A DNA stretch of 64,000 bases from Streptomyces purpureus (GCF_014648195.1 NZ_BMQQ01000016.1:35377-99376); one strand, 5' to 3'; counted from the first letter of the stretch, positions 17,917-26,904 are shown. Notes: a model not told the origin generated them from the sequence alone. Numbers and translations are program-made.

Positions 17917-18030
17917 GGAGTGGCTCCTGAAGCACATTGGGTCATGCGGGAAGCACGGAACAGTGTGGCGGGAGCCCGGTGCGTGGTCACAGAACGTATG
18001 CAACCCACTGCGGGTGCGTGCGTCAAGCGA

Positions 18031-18062
18031 CGGGGGCAGCGGCGCGACTGCCACTGCCCCCG
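18031..18062 (-). terminator. terminator after gluD
   Basis: CGGGGGCAG at 18031-18039 pairs with CTGCCCCCG at 18054-18062, a perfect 9-bp GC stem with a 14-nt loop. It lies 18 nt past the gluD stop. Confidence 0.6.
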
Positions 18063-18079
18063 GATGATGTCACATACCG

Positions 18080-19000
18080 TCAGTTGCCTGTGGAACCGCC
18101 TCGGTCGCTGCCGGGGCCGCCGAGGATGGTCGTGCCGACCGCCTGTGAGGCGTCACCGGCCAGGACGACGGCCTCGGCCTCCGCGGGGGAGATCCCGGTC
18201 TTCGCCCGGCGCCCCCGCTTCTCGATCCAGTTCGCCAGCCCCGACAGCACCAGGCACATCGCGATGTAGATCGTGCCGATGACCACGATGGTCGAGACGT
18301 ACGGGTACTGGCCGTTGACCTGCGTGTTGGAGGCGATGAGCCGGGCCGTCTGGAGCAGCTCGGGGTACAGGATGATGAAGCCGAGCGAGGTGTCCTTGAG
18401 GGTCACCACCAGCTGGCTGATGATCGTCGGCAGCATGGCCCGGACGGCCTGCGGCATCAGGACGTTCGTCATCACCTGCGTCTTGCTCATGCCGAGCGCG
18501 TACGCGGCCTCCCGCTGCCCCTTGGGCACCGCGTTGATGCCGGCCCGCAGCACCTCGGCCTGCACACAGCCGTTGTAGATCGACAGGCCGATCGCCAGCG
18601 CCCACATCGAGTAGTCCGTCAGGAAGCCGACCCAGACGGCGTAGATCGTGATGAGGAGCGGGATGGAGCGGAACAGCTCGATGAAGCCGGTGGCGAACCA
18701 CCGGACCGGCTTGTGGTCGGAGAGCCGGCCGACGGCCAGCAGCACACCGAGCACGAGCGAGCCGACGGCCGCGATGCCGAACGCCTTCAGGGTCGCGAGG
18801 ATCGCGTCGGCGATGTTCTGCCGGATGCCCGCGTAGTTGAAGATGTCCCACATCTCGTACGCGAGGTGGCCCTTCTCCTCCAGCCGCATGACGCTGATGG
18901 CGATCAGCGCGACGATGGCGAGGGTGCCGACCACGGCGAGCACGCGGTTGCGGGCGCGGGCCTTGGGCCCGGGGGCGTCGTAGAGAACGCTGGCGCTCAT
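18080..19000 (-). CDS. gluD: glutamate ABC transporter permease GluD
   Basis: This 306-aa inner-membrane permease belongs to the His/Glu/Gln/Arg/opine family. The N-terminal membrane segment spans about residues 20-40. The permease core contains ELFRSIPLLITIYAVWVGF and the EAA loop (EAAYALGMSKTQVMTNVLMPQAVRAMLP, shown here in parts) that docks on the ATPase. A cytoplasmic tail of about 40 residues follows the last helix. The ATG at 19000 overlaps the gluC stop by 4 nt (ATGA), so translation is coupled. It is the last gene of gluABCD and is followed by a stem-loop terminator. Confidence 0.93.
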   Translation of the reverse strand: MSASVLYDAPGPKARARNRVLAVVGTLAIVALIAISVMRLEEKGHLAYEMWDIFNYAGIRQNIADAILATLKAFGIAAVGSLVLGVLLAVGRLSDHKPVRWFATGFIELFRSIPLLITIYAVWVGFLTDYSMWALAIGLSIYNGCVQAEVLRAGINAVPKGQREAAYALGMSKTQVMTNVLMPQAVRAMLPTIISQLVVTLKDTSLGFIILYPELLQTARLIASNTQVNGQYPYVSTIVVIGTIYIAMCLVLSGLANWIEKRGRRAKTGISPAEAEAVVLAGDASQAVGTTILGGPGSDRGGSTGN

Positions 19001-19644
19001 CGGGCGACCTCCATGCGGCGCTCCAGCAGGCGGAAGATGCCGCTGATGGTGAAGGTGATGACCAGGTAGGCGGCGGCCACCCATACGAAGATCCAGGCGA
19101 TCGCGTAGCCCTGCTCGCTCATCAGCGTCTGCCAGCCGAAGAGTTCGGTGACGCTGAACGCGCCCGCGATGGCCGAGTTCTTGGTGAGCGCGATGAGGAT
19201 CGAACTCAGCGGCGGCAGCACGGTCCGGGTGGCCTGCGGCAGCACGATCATGCGCAGGGTCTGCGAGAACGTCATACCTATGGAGCGGGCGGCCTCGGCC
19301 TGGCCGAGCGGCACCGTGTTGATGCCGGATCGGACCGCCTCGCAGATGAAGGCGGAGGTGTAGAAGCCGAGCGCGAGCGAACCGAGCACGAAGGCGCTCA
19401 TGCCGGGGAAGAGGATCTCCGGGACGATGAACATCGCCACGAGGAAGAGCAGCGTCAGCGGCGTGTTGCGCAGAAGCGTCACCCACGCGGCGCCGAAGAA
19501 GCGCAGCGGCGGGATGGGCGAGACCCGGAAGCCGGCGACGACGATGCCGAGGACCAGCGCGATCACCGTGCTGACGACGGTGATCGACACGGTTCCTATG
19601 AACCCGTCGCGGAACTCCGGGAAATGGTCGAGCAGTACGTTCAT
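18997..19644 (-). CDS. gluC: glutamate ABC transporter permease GluC
   Basis: This 215-aa permease partners GluD. It shows five predicted membrane segments, the VTLLRNTPLTLLFLV segment and the EAA loop around AEAARSIGMTFSQTLR. It starts at ATG 19644, about 100 bp after the gluB stop, with a stable hairpin in between. It overlaps gluD by 4 nt. Together with GluA and GluB it forms a glutamate uptake system. Confidence 0.93.
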   Translation of the reverse strand: MNVLLDHFPEFRDGFIGTVSITVVSTVIALVLGIVVAGFRVSPIPPLRFFGAAWVTLLRNTPLTLLFLVAMFIVPEILFPGMSAFVLGSLALGFYTSAFICEAVRSGINTVPLGQAEAARSIGMTFSQTLRMIVLPQATRTVLPPLSSILIALTKNSAIAGAFSVTELFGWQTLMSEQGYAIAWIFVWVAAAYLVITFTISGIFRLLERRMEVAR

Positions 19645-19703
19645 GAGGACTCCGCGTCGGCGGTCAGCGGCCTACGGGCAAAGGCGTACGGGCAGGGGGA
19701 GGG

Positions 19704-19729
19704 GCGCCCCGTACGGTCGTACGGGGCGC
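19704..19729 (-). terminator. intercistronic hairpin between gluB and gluC
   Basis: GCGCCCCGTACG and CGTACGGGGCGC form a perfect 12-bp stem (11 bp with a GGTC tetraloop), 16 nt past the gluB stop. It probably attenuates or stabilises the upstream message so that binding protein is made in excess over the permeases. Confidence 0.6.
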
Positions 19730-19744
19730 TCCGTATGGCGGTGA

Positions 19745-20668
19745 TCAGTAGCGGACGATCGCCGGCGGCTCGACGAAGCCGGAGCCGGACAGGCCCAGGG
19801 TCGCCTCGTAGATCTTCTTGTACGTGCCGTCCTTGATGTGCGTCTCCAGCGACTTGTTGATCGCCTCGCGCAGCGCCTTGTCGTCCTTGTTCATGCCGAC
19901 GCCGTAGGGCTCCTCGGTGAACGTCTCGCCGACGACCTTGAGCTTGCCGGAGTTGGCGGCGGCGTAGCCCTTGAGGATCGAGTCGTCGGTGGTGACGGCG
20001 TCGACCTGCTTGGTCAGCAGCTGCTGGACGCAGTCCGAGTACTTGGCGAGCTCGGTGGTCTGCGCGCCGTACTCCGGCTTCTTGATCTCCTGCAGCGGGG
20101 TGGAGCCGGTGATCGAGCAGACCTTCTTGCCCTTGACGGACTTCGGGCCCGTGATCGAGTTGTCGTCCTTGCGGACCAGGAGGTCGGCGCCGGCCTTGTA
20201 GTACGGGCCCGCGAAGCCGACCTGCGCCTTGCGCTTGTCGTTGATCGTGTACGTACCGACGTAGTAGTCGACCTGGCCCGTGGAGATCGCGGTCTCGCGG
20301 AGCTTGGAGTCGACCGTCTTCCACTCGATCTGGTCCTCGGTGAAGCCCAGGTCGGCGGCGATCATCTTGGCGATCTCGATGTCGAAGCCGGAGCGCTTCT
20401 TCGTGGCCTGATCCTCGAAGCCGAGGTAGGGCTGGTCGGCCTTGGAACCGATGATCAGCTTGCCGCGCTCCTTGGCCTTCTTGAAGGTGGCCGAGGCGTC
20501 CAGCTTCACCTCCGTGGCGACGACGTACTTCGGCAGCTGCGGCGCGTTGGAGGAGCCCGGCTTGATGCCGGTCGGCTTGTCGCCGGCGGAGCCCTCCTTG
20601 CCACCACAGGCGGTCGCGGACAGCGCGAGCACGGCAATGGCCACAGCGGCCGTCTTGCGGAGCTTCAT
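19745..20668 (-). CDS. gluB: glutamate-binding lipoprotein GluB
   Basis: This 307-aa extracellular solute-binding protein (SBP_bac_3 family) has a lipoprotein signal. A short basic start (MKLRK) and hydrophobic stretch end at LSATAC, with Cys21 the lipidation site. The ligand-binding lobes show LIIGSKADQPYLGFED and SGFDIEIAKMIAADLG. The ATG at 20668 is 9 nt after AAAGGG; the upstream in-frame ATG at 20677 abuts that site and is less likely. It supplies glutamate to GluCD and is followed by an intercistronic hairpin. Confidence 0.94.
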   Translation of the reverse strand: MKLRKTAAVAIAVLALSATACGGKEGSAGDKPTGIKPGSSNAPQLPKYVVATEVKLDASATFKKAKERGKLIIGSKADQPYLGFEDQATKKRSGFDIEIAKMIAADLGFTEDQIEWKTVDSKLRETAISTGQVDYYVGTYTINDKRKAQVGFAGPYYKAGADLLVRKDDNSITGPKSVKGKKVCSITGSTPLQEIKKPEYGAQTTELAKYSDCVQQLLTKQVDAVTTDDSILKGYAAANSGKLKVVGETFTEEPYGVGMNKDDKALREAINKSLETHIKDGTYKKIYEATLGLSGSGFVEPPAIVRY

Positions 20669-20738
20669 GGTGAACATCCCTTTACTCGTGGGTCGTTGGT
20701 CGCGTAGATCGTCGGTCGTCAGCCGCCGGACGCAGGGA

Positions 20739-21521
20739 TCAGTGGTGCAGGATCTTCGACAGGAAGTCCTTGGCCCGGTCGCTGCGAGGACTGCTGAAGA
20801 ACTGGTCGGGCGTGGCCTCTTCGACGATCTTTCCGTCGGCCATGAACACCACGCGATTGGCGGCGGAGCGGGCGAAGCCCATCTCGTGCGTGACGACGAC
20901 CATCGTCATGCCGTCACGCGCCAGCTGCTGCATGACTTCCAGGACCTCGTTGATCATCTCCGGGTCGAGCGCCGACGTGGGCTCGTCGAAGAGCATGACC
21001 TTCGGGTCCATCGCCAGCGCCCGTGCGATGGCGACGCGCTGCTGCTGACCTCCGGAGAGCTGCGCCGGGTACTTGTCGGCCTGCGAGCCGACGCCCACGC
21101 GGTCGAGCAGGGTGCGGGCCTTCTCCTCCGCGGCCTTCTTGTCCGTCTTGCGGACCTTGACCTGGCCCAGCATGACGTTCTCGAGCACGGTCTTGTGCGC
21201 GAAGAGGTTGAACGACTGGAAGACCATGCCCACGTCGGCACGGAGCCGGGCGAGCTCCTTGCCCTCCTGGGGCAGCGGCTTCCCGTCGATCGTGATCGCT
21301 CCGGAATCGACCGTCTCCAGTCGGTTGATCGTGCGGCACAGCGTGGACTTGCCGGACCCGGAGGGCCCGATGACGACCACGACCTCGCCACGGGCGATCG
21401 TCAGGTCGATGTCCTGGAGCACATGCAGCGCGCCGAAGTGCTTGTTGACGTTGCTCAGCACGACCAGGTCGCCCGACGCCGCCCCGGCGTTCTCGCCCTT
21501 GGTCACTGACACTCCGCTCAT
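20739..21521 (-). CDS. gluA: glutamate ABC transporter ATP-binding protein GluA
   Basis: This 260-aa ATPase energises glutamate uptake. Walker A (GPSGSGKST) is at residues 52-60, the Q-loop is in VFQSFNLFAHKT, the signature is LSGGQQQR, and Walker B with D-loop is VMLFDEPTSALDPE. The ATG at 21521 is preferred; an upstream in-frame ATG at 21566 adds a 15-residue extension. It is the first gene of gluABCD and is divergent from the gluRK two-component genes across a 284-bp regulatory region. Confidence 0.94.
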   Translation of the reverse strand: MSGVSVTKGENAGAASGDLVVLSNVNKHFGALHVLQDIDLTIARGEVVVVIGPSGSGKSTLCRTINRLETVDSGAITIDGKPLPQEGKELARLRADVGMVFQSFNLFAHKTVLENVMLGQVKVRKTDKKAAEEKARTLLDRVGVGSQADKYPAQLSGGQQQRVAIARALAMDPKVMLFDEPTSALDPEMINEVLEVMQQLARDGMTMVVVTHEMGFARSAANRVVFMADGKIVEEATPDQFFSSPRSDRAKDFLSKILHH

Positions 21522-21805
21522 CGGCTTCTTGCTCCGTCCTCCTCGGTTGGAGAGGACACTAAGCACGGGGTGCGACCATCGTCATCACATCTGAGCGGAA
21601 CTTGAGCATAACGATCCGGCTGCAACCGGACACTCCGCGTGAAGGGGGCGCGGGGCGGAGTACCGGGTGCATAACAAGACCGCGCTCCGGCGGGCAGGCT
21701 CTTGACTAGCCCCTCGACCATCGGCGTTCATGCCCTGGTACGTACTGAGACACGAGATGATCACGCGGTGGTGCAGACGCCGACGCGGGGGACCGGAGGG
21801 GGGCC
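21522..21805. promoter_or_regulatory. divergent gluABCD/gluRK control region
   Basis: This 284-bp region between the transporter operon and its presumed two-component regulators is less GC-rich than its surroundings around 21540-21620 (for example TTGAGCATAACGATCC). It should contain both promoters and a GluR-binding site. I could not pick out a convincing direct repeat by eye. Confidence 0.5.
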
Positions 21806-22507
21806 ATGAGACTGCTGCTCGTCGAGGACGACGACCATGTGGCCGCCGCTCTGTCGGCGGTGCTCGCCAAGCACGGCTTCACCGTCACCCACGCCCGCAA
21901 CGGTGAGGAGGCCCTCCAGGCGATCCTGCCGGCCGCACACGGCGACAAGCCGCCCTTCGGTGTGGTCCTGCTCGACCTGGGCCTGCCCGACCAGGACGGC
22001 TACCAGGTCTGCGGCCGGATCCGGAAGCTCACCACCACCCCGGTGATCATGGTGACCGCGCGTGCGGACGTACGCTCCCGCATCCACGGCCTCAACCTCG
22101 GCGCCGACGACTACGTCGTCAAGCCGTACGACACGGGCGAGCTCCTCGCCCGGATCCACGCCGTCAGCCGGCGCACCGCCGGCGGCGAGGAGTCCGGCGC
22201 GGCCGCCGACAGCGCCCTGACCCTCGGCTCCGTCGTCATCGAGCTGCCCACCCGCACGGTCAGCGTCGAGGGCGCGGCCGTCCAGCTCACCCGCAAGGAG
22301 TTCGATCTGCTGGCGCTGCTCGCGCAGCGGCCCGGCGTCGTCTTCCGGCGCGAGCAGATCATCAGCGAGGTCTGGCGCACCAGCTGGGAGGGGACCGGCC
22401 GCACCCTCGAGGTGCACGTCGCCTCGCTCCGCTCCAAGCTGCGGATGCCCGCCCTCATCGAGACCGTGCGGGGCGTCGGCTACCGCCTGGTCGCCCCGGC
22501 CGCCTGA
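21806..22507 (+). CDS. gluR: OmpR-family response regulator GluR
   Basis: This 233-aa protein has an N-terminal receiver domain. Acidic residues sit in LVEDDD at residues 5-10, the phospho-acceptor is Asp57 in LLDLGLPD, and the conserved Lys is in VVKPYDTGE. A winged helix DNA-binding domain occupies about residues 130-230 (LTRKEFDLLALLAQ, then TLEVHVASLRSKL). Its location next to gluABCD matches the GluR-GluK system described in S. coelicolor, which regulates glutamate uptake; the name rests on that synteny. The sensor kinase follows 17 nt downstream. Confidence 0.9.
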   Translation: MRLLLVEDDDHVAAALSAVLAKHGFTVTHARNGEEALQAILPAAHGDKPPFGVVLLDLGLPDQDGYQVCGRIRKLTTTPVIMVTARADVRSRIHGLNLGADDYVVKPYDTGELLARIHAVSRRTAGGEESGAAADSALTLGSVVIELPTRTVSVEGAAVQLTRKEFDLLALLAQRPGVVFRREQIISEVWRTSWEGTGRTLEVHVASLRSKLRMPALIETVRGVGYRLVAPAA

Positions 22508-22524
22508 CCCCACGAGCCCACCGC

Positions 22525-23922
22525 GTGCGCACCCGTCTGCTTCCGCTCCTCATCGTCCTGATGGCCGGTGTGCTGCTCGCGCTCGGCTTCCCGCTCGCCG
22601 TCAGCCTGGCCGCGGCCGAACAGCAGCGGGTCGTCGTCGACCGGATCGACGACGCCGCCCGCTTCGCGGCGCTCGCCCAGTTCGTCACCGAGAACGAACC
22701 CGGCATCGACGAACGCCGCTCCGCCCTCGTGGGCGAACTCGCCAGCTACCACGACGTCTACGACATACGAGCCGGTGTCTTCTGCCGCGATCACCGTGCC
22801 ATGGCCACCGGCCCGGCGGGCTGGACCATACCGCGGTCAGGGGAGGAGTACCGCGCGTTCCGGGAGGCCCTGGCCGGCCGGCGCAGCCACGACCCGCCCC
22901 AGGTCTGGCCCTGGCAGCCGCACGCCCGGCTCGCCGTCGCCTCCCCCGTCGTACGGGACGGGGACGTCGTCGCCGTCGTCGTCACCGACTCGCCCACCGG
23001 ACAGCTGCGTTCGCGGATCCTGCACGGCTGGCTCCTGATCGTGGCGGGCGAGTCCGCGGCGATGCTGCTCGCCGTCGGCGCCGCCTTCCGGCTCACCGGC
23101 TGGGTGCTACGGCCCGTACGCGTCCTGGACGCGGTCACCCACGACATCGCCACCGGCCGGATGAACTCCAGGGTCGCCGCCGCCGGCGGGCCGCCCGAGC
23201 TGCGCCGGCTCGCCCGCTCGTTCAACGAGATGGCCGACAACGTCGAAGAGGTCCTGGAACAGCAGCGCGCCTTCGTCGCCGACGCCTCCCACCAGCTGCG
23301 CAACCCGCTCGCCGCGCTGCTGCTGCGGATCGAGCTCCTCGCCCTCGAACTCCCCGAGGGAAACGAGGAGATCGCCTCCGTCCGCACCGAGGGCAAACGG
23401 CTCGCACAGGTCCTCGACGACCTCCTCGGCCTCGCCCTCGCCGAACACGCCGCCGCCGACCTCCAGCTCACCGACGTCGGAGCGCTGGCCTGCGAACGCG
23501 TCGCCGCCTGGCGCCCGCTGGCCGAGGAGAAGGGCGTACGACTGACCGGCGAACTGGCCGCCGTGACCGCCTGGGCCGACCCGGTGGCGCTCTCCAGCGC
23601 CCTCGACGCGGTGATCGACAACGCCCTGAAGTTCACACCCGAAGGGGAGGAGGTCACCGTCACGGCCGCCTCCAACGGCGAGACCTGCACCGTCGTGGTG
23701 AGCGACCGCGGCCCCGGGCTGACGGAGGACGAGCTGACCCGGATCGGCGACCGCTTCTGGCGCAGCAACCGCCACCAGAACGTCAAGGGGTCGGGCCTGG
23801 GGCTGTCCATCTCACGCGCCCTGCTCGCCGCCGGGGGCGCCTCCATCGCCTACGCGCCGCACGAGCCGCACGGACTGCGGGTGACGGTGACCCTGCCTCG
23901 TACGGCCCCACACGGCATCTGA
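22525..23922 (+). CDS. gluK: sensor histidine kinase GluK
   Basis: This 465-aa membrane sensor kinase has a first membrane helix at about residues 5-30. An extracellular sensing domain of about 130 residues follows, then a second helix near residues 170-195 and a HAMP region. The phospho-acceptor His256 lies in DASHQLRNPLAAL. ATPase boxes are N (DNALKFTP), G1 (VSDRGPGL) and G2 (GSGLGLSIS). The start is GTG. It partners GluR. It converges, with 29 bp between stops, on a TAXI-family binding protein that might serve it as ligand presenter. Confidence 0.9.
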   Translation: MRTRLLPLLIVLMAGVLLALGFPLAVSLAAAEQQRVVVDRIDDAARFAALAQFVTENEPGIDERRSALVGELASYHDVYDIRAGVFCRDHRAMATGPAGWTIPRSGEEYRAFREALAGRRSHDPPQVWPWQPHARLAVASPVVRDGDVVAVVVTDSPTGQLRSRILHGWLLIVAGESAAMLLAVGAAFRLTGWVLRPVRVLDAVTHDIATGRMNSRVAAAGGPPELRRLARSFNEMADNVEEVLEQQRAFVADASHQLRNPLAALLLRIELLALELPEGNEEIASVRTEGKRLAQVLDDLLGLALAEHAAADLQLTDVGALACERVAAWRPLAEEKGVRLTGELAAVTAWADPVALSSALDAVIDNALKFTPEGEEVTVTAASNGETCTVVVSDRGPGLTEDELTRIGDRFWRSNRHQNVKGSGLGLSISRALLAAGGASIAYAPHEPHGLRVTVTLPRTAPHGI

Positions 23923-23951
23923 CGCGGAGCGAAGCGGGGCTCCCAGCGCTT

Positions 23952-24947
23952 TCAGGGCTTGACCGAGCGGTAGTAGCGCTTCGCCCCTTCGTGCAGGGTC
24001 AGCGGCTCGGTGAAGATCGCGGTGCGCAGGTCCACGAGCTGGGCCGGGTGCACCTGGCTGCCGATACGGTCGCGGCTCCGGATCACCGTACGGGTGAAGC
24101 CCTCCACCAGCGCCGGATCGGTGCGGTCCGTGGTGACCAGCAGGTTCGCCACCGCCACCGTCTTGACCGGCTTGCCGTCCTGGGCGCGGGTGTAGGCGTC
24201 CGCCGGCACCCGCGCGGAGCGGTAGTGGCGGGTGCTCTCGCCCGCCGAGTGCAGCGTGTCCACCAGCGCCTCGTCCAGCTCGACGAGGCGGATCGGCAGC
24301 CGCTCGGAGAGGTCCTGCACGGCGGCGGTGGGCAGGCCGCCGGACCAGAAGAACGCGTCGAGCTCGCCGCGCTCCAGCTTTCCGGGCATCGTGTCGATGC
24401 CGGCCGGCACCGGCACGATGTCCTTGGCCGGGTCGAGACCGGCGGCGGTCAGCAGCCGGTCCGCTATCAGCCGGACACCCGAGCCCTCCTGGCCGACGCC
24501 GACCCGCAGCCCGCGCAGATCGCCGGGCCTCTCGACCTTCGAGGACTTCCGCACGACCAGCTGTACGTAGTCGTCGTAGAGGCGAGCGCAGCCACGCAGA
24601 CGGTCCGCGCCGGGCTTGAGGTTGCGCTGGTACGTCGCAACGGCGTCCGCGGTCGCCACGGTGAAGTCGGCCTCGCCGGAGGCCAGCCGGGCGAGGTTCT
24701 GCTGGGAGCCCTCGCTGTCGGTCAGCCGGACGGAGACCTTCGGCAGGTGACGGGCGAGCGCCTGCTGCAGCAGCGCGCCGTACCGCTGGTAGACCCCGCT
24801 CGGTACGCCCGTACTGAAGGTGACCTGCCCGCTCGGCACCGGCCGCGCAGGCCACATCCACCAGGCCAGCAGCCCGAGCACCACCAGCGCGGCCGCGGAG
24901 CCCTGAAGGGCACGGCGACGGCTGACTCGGGACAGGGCGGTGCGCAT
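23952..24947 (-). CDS. TAXI family solute-binding protein
   Basis: This 331-aa secreted or membrane-anchored binding protein is of the TAXI (TRAP-associated extracytoplasmic immunogenic) family. An arginine-rich N-terminus (SRRRALQG) precedes one hydrophobic segment (about residues 17-32). Family segments include FSTGVPSGVYQRYGALL, TDSEGSQQNLARLASGEADF and VGQEGSGVRLIADRLL. No DctM or DctQ-type membrane component is nearby, so it is not part of a recognisable TRAP transporter here. Characterised TAXI proteins include glutamate binders such as the one from Thermus thermophilus, which fits this glutamate-transport locus. Function otherwise unproven. Confidence 0.88.
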   Translation of the reverse strand: MRTALSRVSRRRALQGSAAALVVLGLLAWWMWPARPVPSGQVTFSTGVPSGVYQRYGALLQQALARHLPKVSVRLTDSEGSQQNLARLASGEADFTVATADAVATYQRNLKPGADRLRGCARLYDDYVQLVVRKSSKVERPGDLRGLRVGVGQEGSGVRLIADRLLTAAGLDPAKDIVPVPAGIDTMPGKLERGELDAFFWSGGLPTAAVQDLSERLPIRLVELDEALVDTLHSAGESTRHYRSARVPADAYTRAQDGKPVKTVAVANLLVTTDRTDPALVEGFTRTVIRSRDRIGSQVHPAQLVDLRTAIFTEPLTLHEGAKRYYRSVKP

Positions 24948-25244
24948 GGCCGCGATCCTGCCAGCTCACTCCCAGTGAAGACCAGGCCTGACGGGTGGGC
25001 GGGAGGTACGTCACGTGTCCCGCGCGCGTGGGGCCGGAGGAGGGGAATCGGTCTCCACACGCGCGTGGCGTGGCGGGGAGGTGGCCGAGGGCACGGCGCT
25101 CGGGGGCCGGGCGTTCCACTCCACGCGCGCGTTGGGAGCGGGGGACGAGATCGGTTTCCAGGTGCGCGCACGCACCGGGAGCGGCTCGGCTGGTGCCCTC
25201 CGTACGTACGGCCCGTTCGCCCGGTCCCCACAGGGCAGCGCCGC
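24948..25244. other. intergenic stretch with diverged palindromic repeats
   Basis: No supported gene. Two diverged copies of a roughly 45-bp element (25022-25065 and 25125-25170) each begin with CGCGCGT, contain ATCGGT(C/T)TCCA and end in a GC alternation such as CACGCGCG. A third CCACGCGCGCG site is at 25121-25131. Confidence 0.45.
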
Positions 25245-26159
25245 CTACGCCGCCGGCTCCGGGAGCGCCGCGCGCAGGTGGGCCAGGAGCGCACGGGCGG
25301 CCGGGGAGGGCGGGCCGGTGCGTCGCCAGGCCAGCGCGACCTTGCCCCTCGGCTCGGGGTCGGTCAGCCGCAGGACCACCAGCCCGAGCGCCTCGGCGGC
25401 CCCGGCCGGCAGGTCCGGCACCACCGCCACCCCCAGCCCCCGCGCCGCGAGCCGTGCCAGCACCACGGGCGTGGCCGCCTCGAAGGCGATGCGGGGCCGT
25501 ATGCCGTGCCCGGCGAAGGCCCGGTCGAGCACGCCGCGTACGCCCGTGCCCCGGGGCAGGCTGATCAGCGGGCGGTCGTGCAGCGCCGCCAGAGGCAGGC
25601 TCGTACCCGTCACGCGCGCGAGGAGCGGATCTCCCGGCGCCACCGCGGCCACCAGCGGCTCGTCGATCACCACCTGAAGGTCGAGGTCCGGCGGCGGCGT
25701 GTCGCCCGCCACGCCCAGCACCGCGAGGTCGAGCTCGCCCCGGCGGACCGCGGCGAGCATCCGCTCCGAGGAGTCCTCGGTGAGCGAGATCTCGACCCGC
25801 GGATGCGCATCGTGGAAGTCGGCCAGCAGCGCCGCCACGTCGAACCCGTCGGCCGCCGCGCCCGAGATCATCCCGATCGTCACCTGGCCCCGCAGAAGCC
25901 CGGTGAACTCCGCCACCGTCCCCCGGACGTCCTCCACGGCGGCGAGCGCGGCCCGTGCGTACGGCAGCACCGCCTCGCCCACCTCCGTGGGCGTCACCGA
26001 ACCGCCGGAGCGGTCCAGCAGCGCCTGCCCCAGCTCCCGCTCCAGCTGCCGGATCTGCGCGCTCACCCCCGGCTGCGCCACATGAAGGCGGGCGGCGGCC
26101 CGGGTGAAGTTGGCCTCCTCCACCACCGCGACGAAGTACCGCAGCTGACGCAGTTCCAT
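25245..26159 (-). CDS. LysR family transcriptional regulator
   Basis: About 304 aa from the ATG at 26159; a GTG two codons upstream at 26165 is possible. The N-terminal winged helix-turn-helix is typical (ELRQLRYFVAVVEEANFTRA, then AARLHVAQPGVSAQIRQLE). It is followed by a two-lobed effector-binding domain. It is divergent from the DinB-fold protein at 26231, with 71 bp between starts, and may regulate it. No Shine-Dalgarno is obvious, so the message may be leaderless. The effector is unknown. Confidence 0.92.
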   Translation of the reverse strand: MELRQLRYFVAVVEEANFTRAAARLHVAQPGVSAQIRQLERELGQALLDRSGGSVTPTEVGEAVLPYARAALAAVEDVRGTVAEFTGLLRGQVTIGMISGAAADGFDVAALLADFHDAHPRVEISLTEDSSERMLAAVRRGELDLAVLGVAGDTPPPDLDLQVVIDEPLVAAVAPGDPLLARVTGTSLPLAALHDRPLISLPRGTGVRGVLDRAFAGHGIRPRIAFEAATPVVLARLAARGLGVAVVPDLPAGAAEALGLVVLRLTDPEPRGKVALAWRRTGPPSPAARALLAHLRAALPEPAA

Positions 26160-26230
26160 AAGCACGGAGTCTAGGAGCGAGAAGATCCATCTCTTGGACT
26201 TATGGTGCCGGGGCCGCCCACCCTGGAGCC

Positions 26231-26872
26231 ATGGCCGACACCAGGACTCCCCTCAGCACGCTCATCGCCGCCGAACGCCGGGAACTGGCGGACCTGTTCG
26301 ACACCCTCCCCGCCGCCCACTGGGACGCCCCGACCCTCTGCGCGGGGTGGCGCGTGCGGGAGGTCGCCGCCCACATGTCCATGGGCTTCCGCCACTCCCT
26401 GCCGAAGATCGTCGCCGAGCTCGTCAAGGCCCGCGGAAGCCTCCACCGGACGACCGACCGCCTCGCCCACCGGGACGCCGCCGCCCTCACCCCCGCCGAA
26501 CTCGCCGCGGCGCTCGGGGACAACGCCCACCACCCCTGGACGCCCCCGGGCGGCCTCCCGGCGGCGCTCGGCCACGACGTCGTCCACGGCCTGGACATCA
26601 CCGTCCCGCTCGGCATCGACCGCCGGATCCCCGAGGAACGCCTTCGCCCCGTCCTGGACTCGGTCACCCCCCGCAGCCTCCGCTTCTTCGGCGCCGACCT
26701 GAGCGGCGTCGCCCTGCGCGCCGACGACCTCGACTGGTCCTTCGGGACCGGTACGCCCCTGACCGGCGCGGCCCAGGACCTGCTGCTGGTCGCCTTCGGC
26801 CGCAGACTGCCCCCCGGCCGCCTCCACGGAGCGGCGAAGGACCGATTCGTCAGCGCCCCGGCACCGGCCTGA
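26231..26872 (+). CDS. maleylpyruvate isomerase family mycothiol-dependent protein (DinB fold)
   Basis: This 213-aa protein of the mycothiol-dependent maleylpyruvate isomerase/TIGR03086-like group has a DinB four-helix fold. Family marks are TLCAGWRVREVAAHM near residue 35 and the GHDVVHGLDI segment near residue 115, which supply candidate metal-binding histidines (His48, His116, His120). Such enzymes use mycothiol, the actinobacterial thiol, but most members are uncharacterised. It is divergent from a LysR regulator. The reaction is unknown. Confidence 0.82.
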   Translation: MADTRTPLSTLIAAERRELADLFDTLPAAHWDAPTLCAGWRVREVAAHMSMGFRHSLPKIVAELVKARGSLHRTTDRLAHRDAAALTPAELAAALGDNAHHPWTPPGGLPAALGHDVVHGLDITVPLGIDRRIPEERLRPVLDSVTPRSLRFFGADLSGVALRADDLDWSFGTGTPLTGAAQDLLLVAFGRRLPPGRLHGAAKDRFVSAPAPA

Positions 26873-26904
26873 CCCTTCGGGCCGGACGTACTCCGGACAC
26901 CGCC

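Noticed and set aside
23923..23951. Terminator between gluK and the TAXI gene
   Set aside because: The 29-bp gap has only weak self-complementarity (AGCG/CGCT); no stem I would defend.
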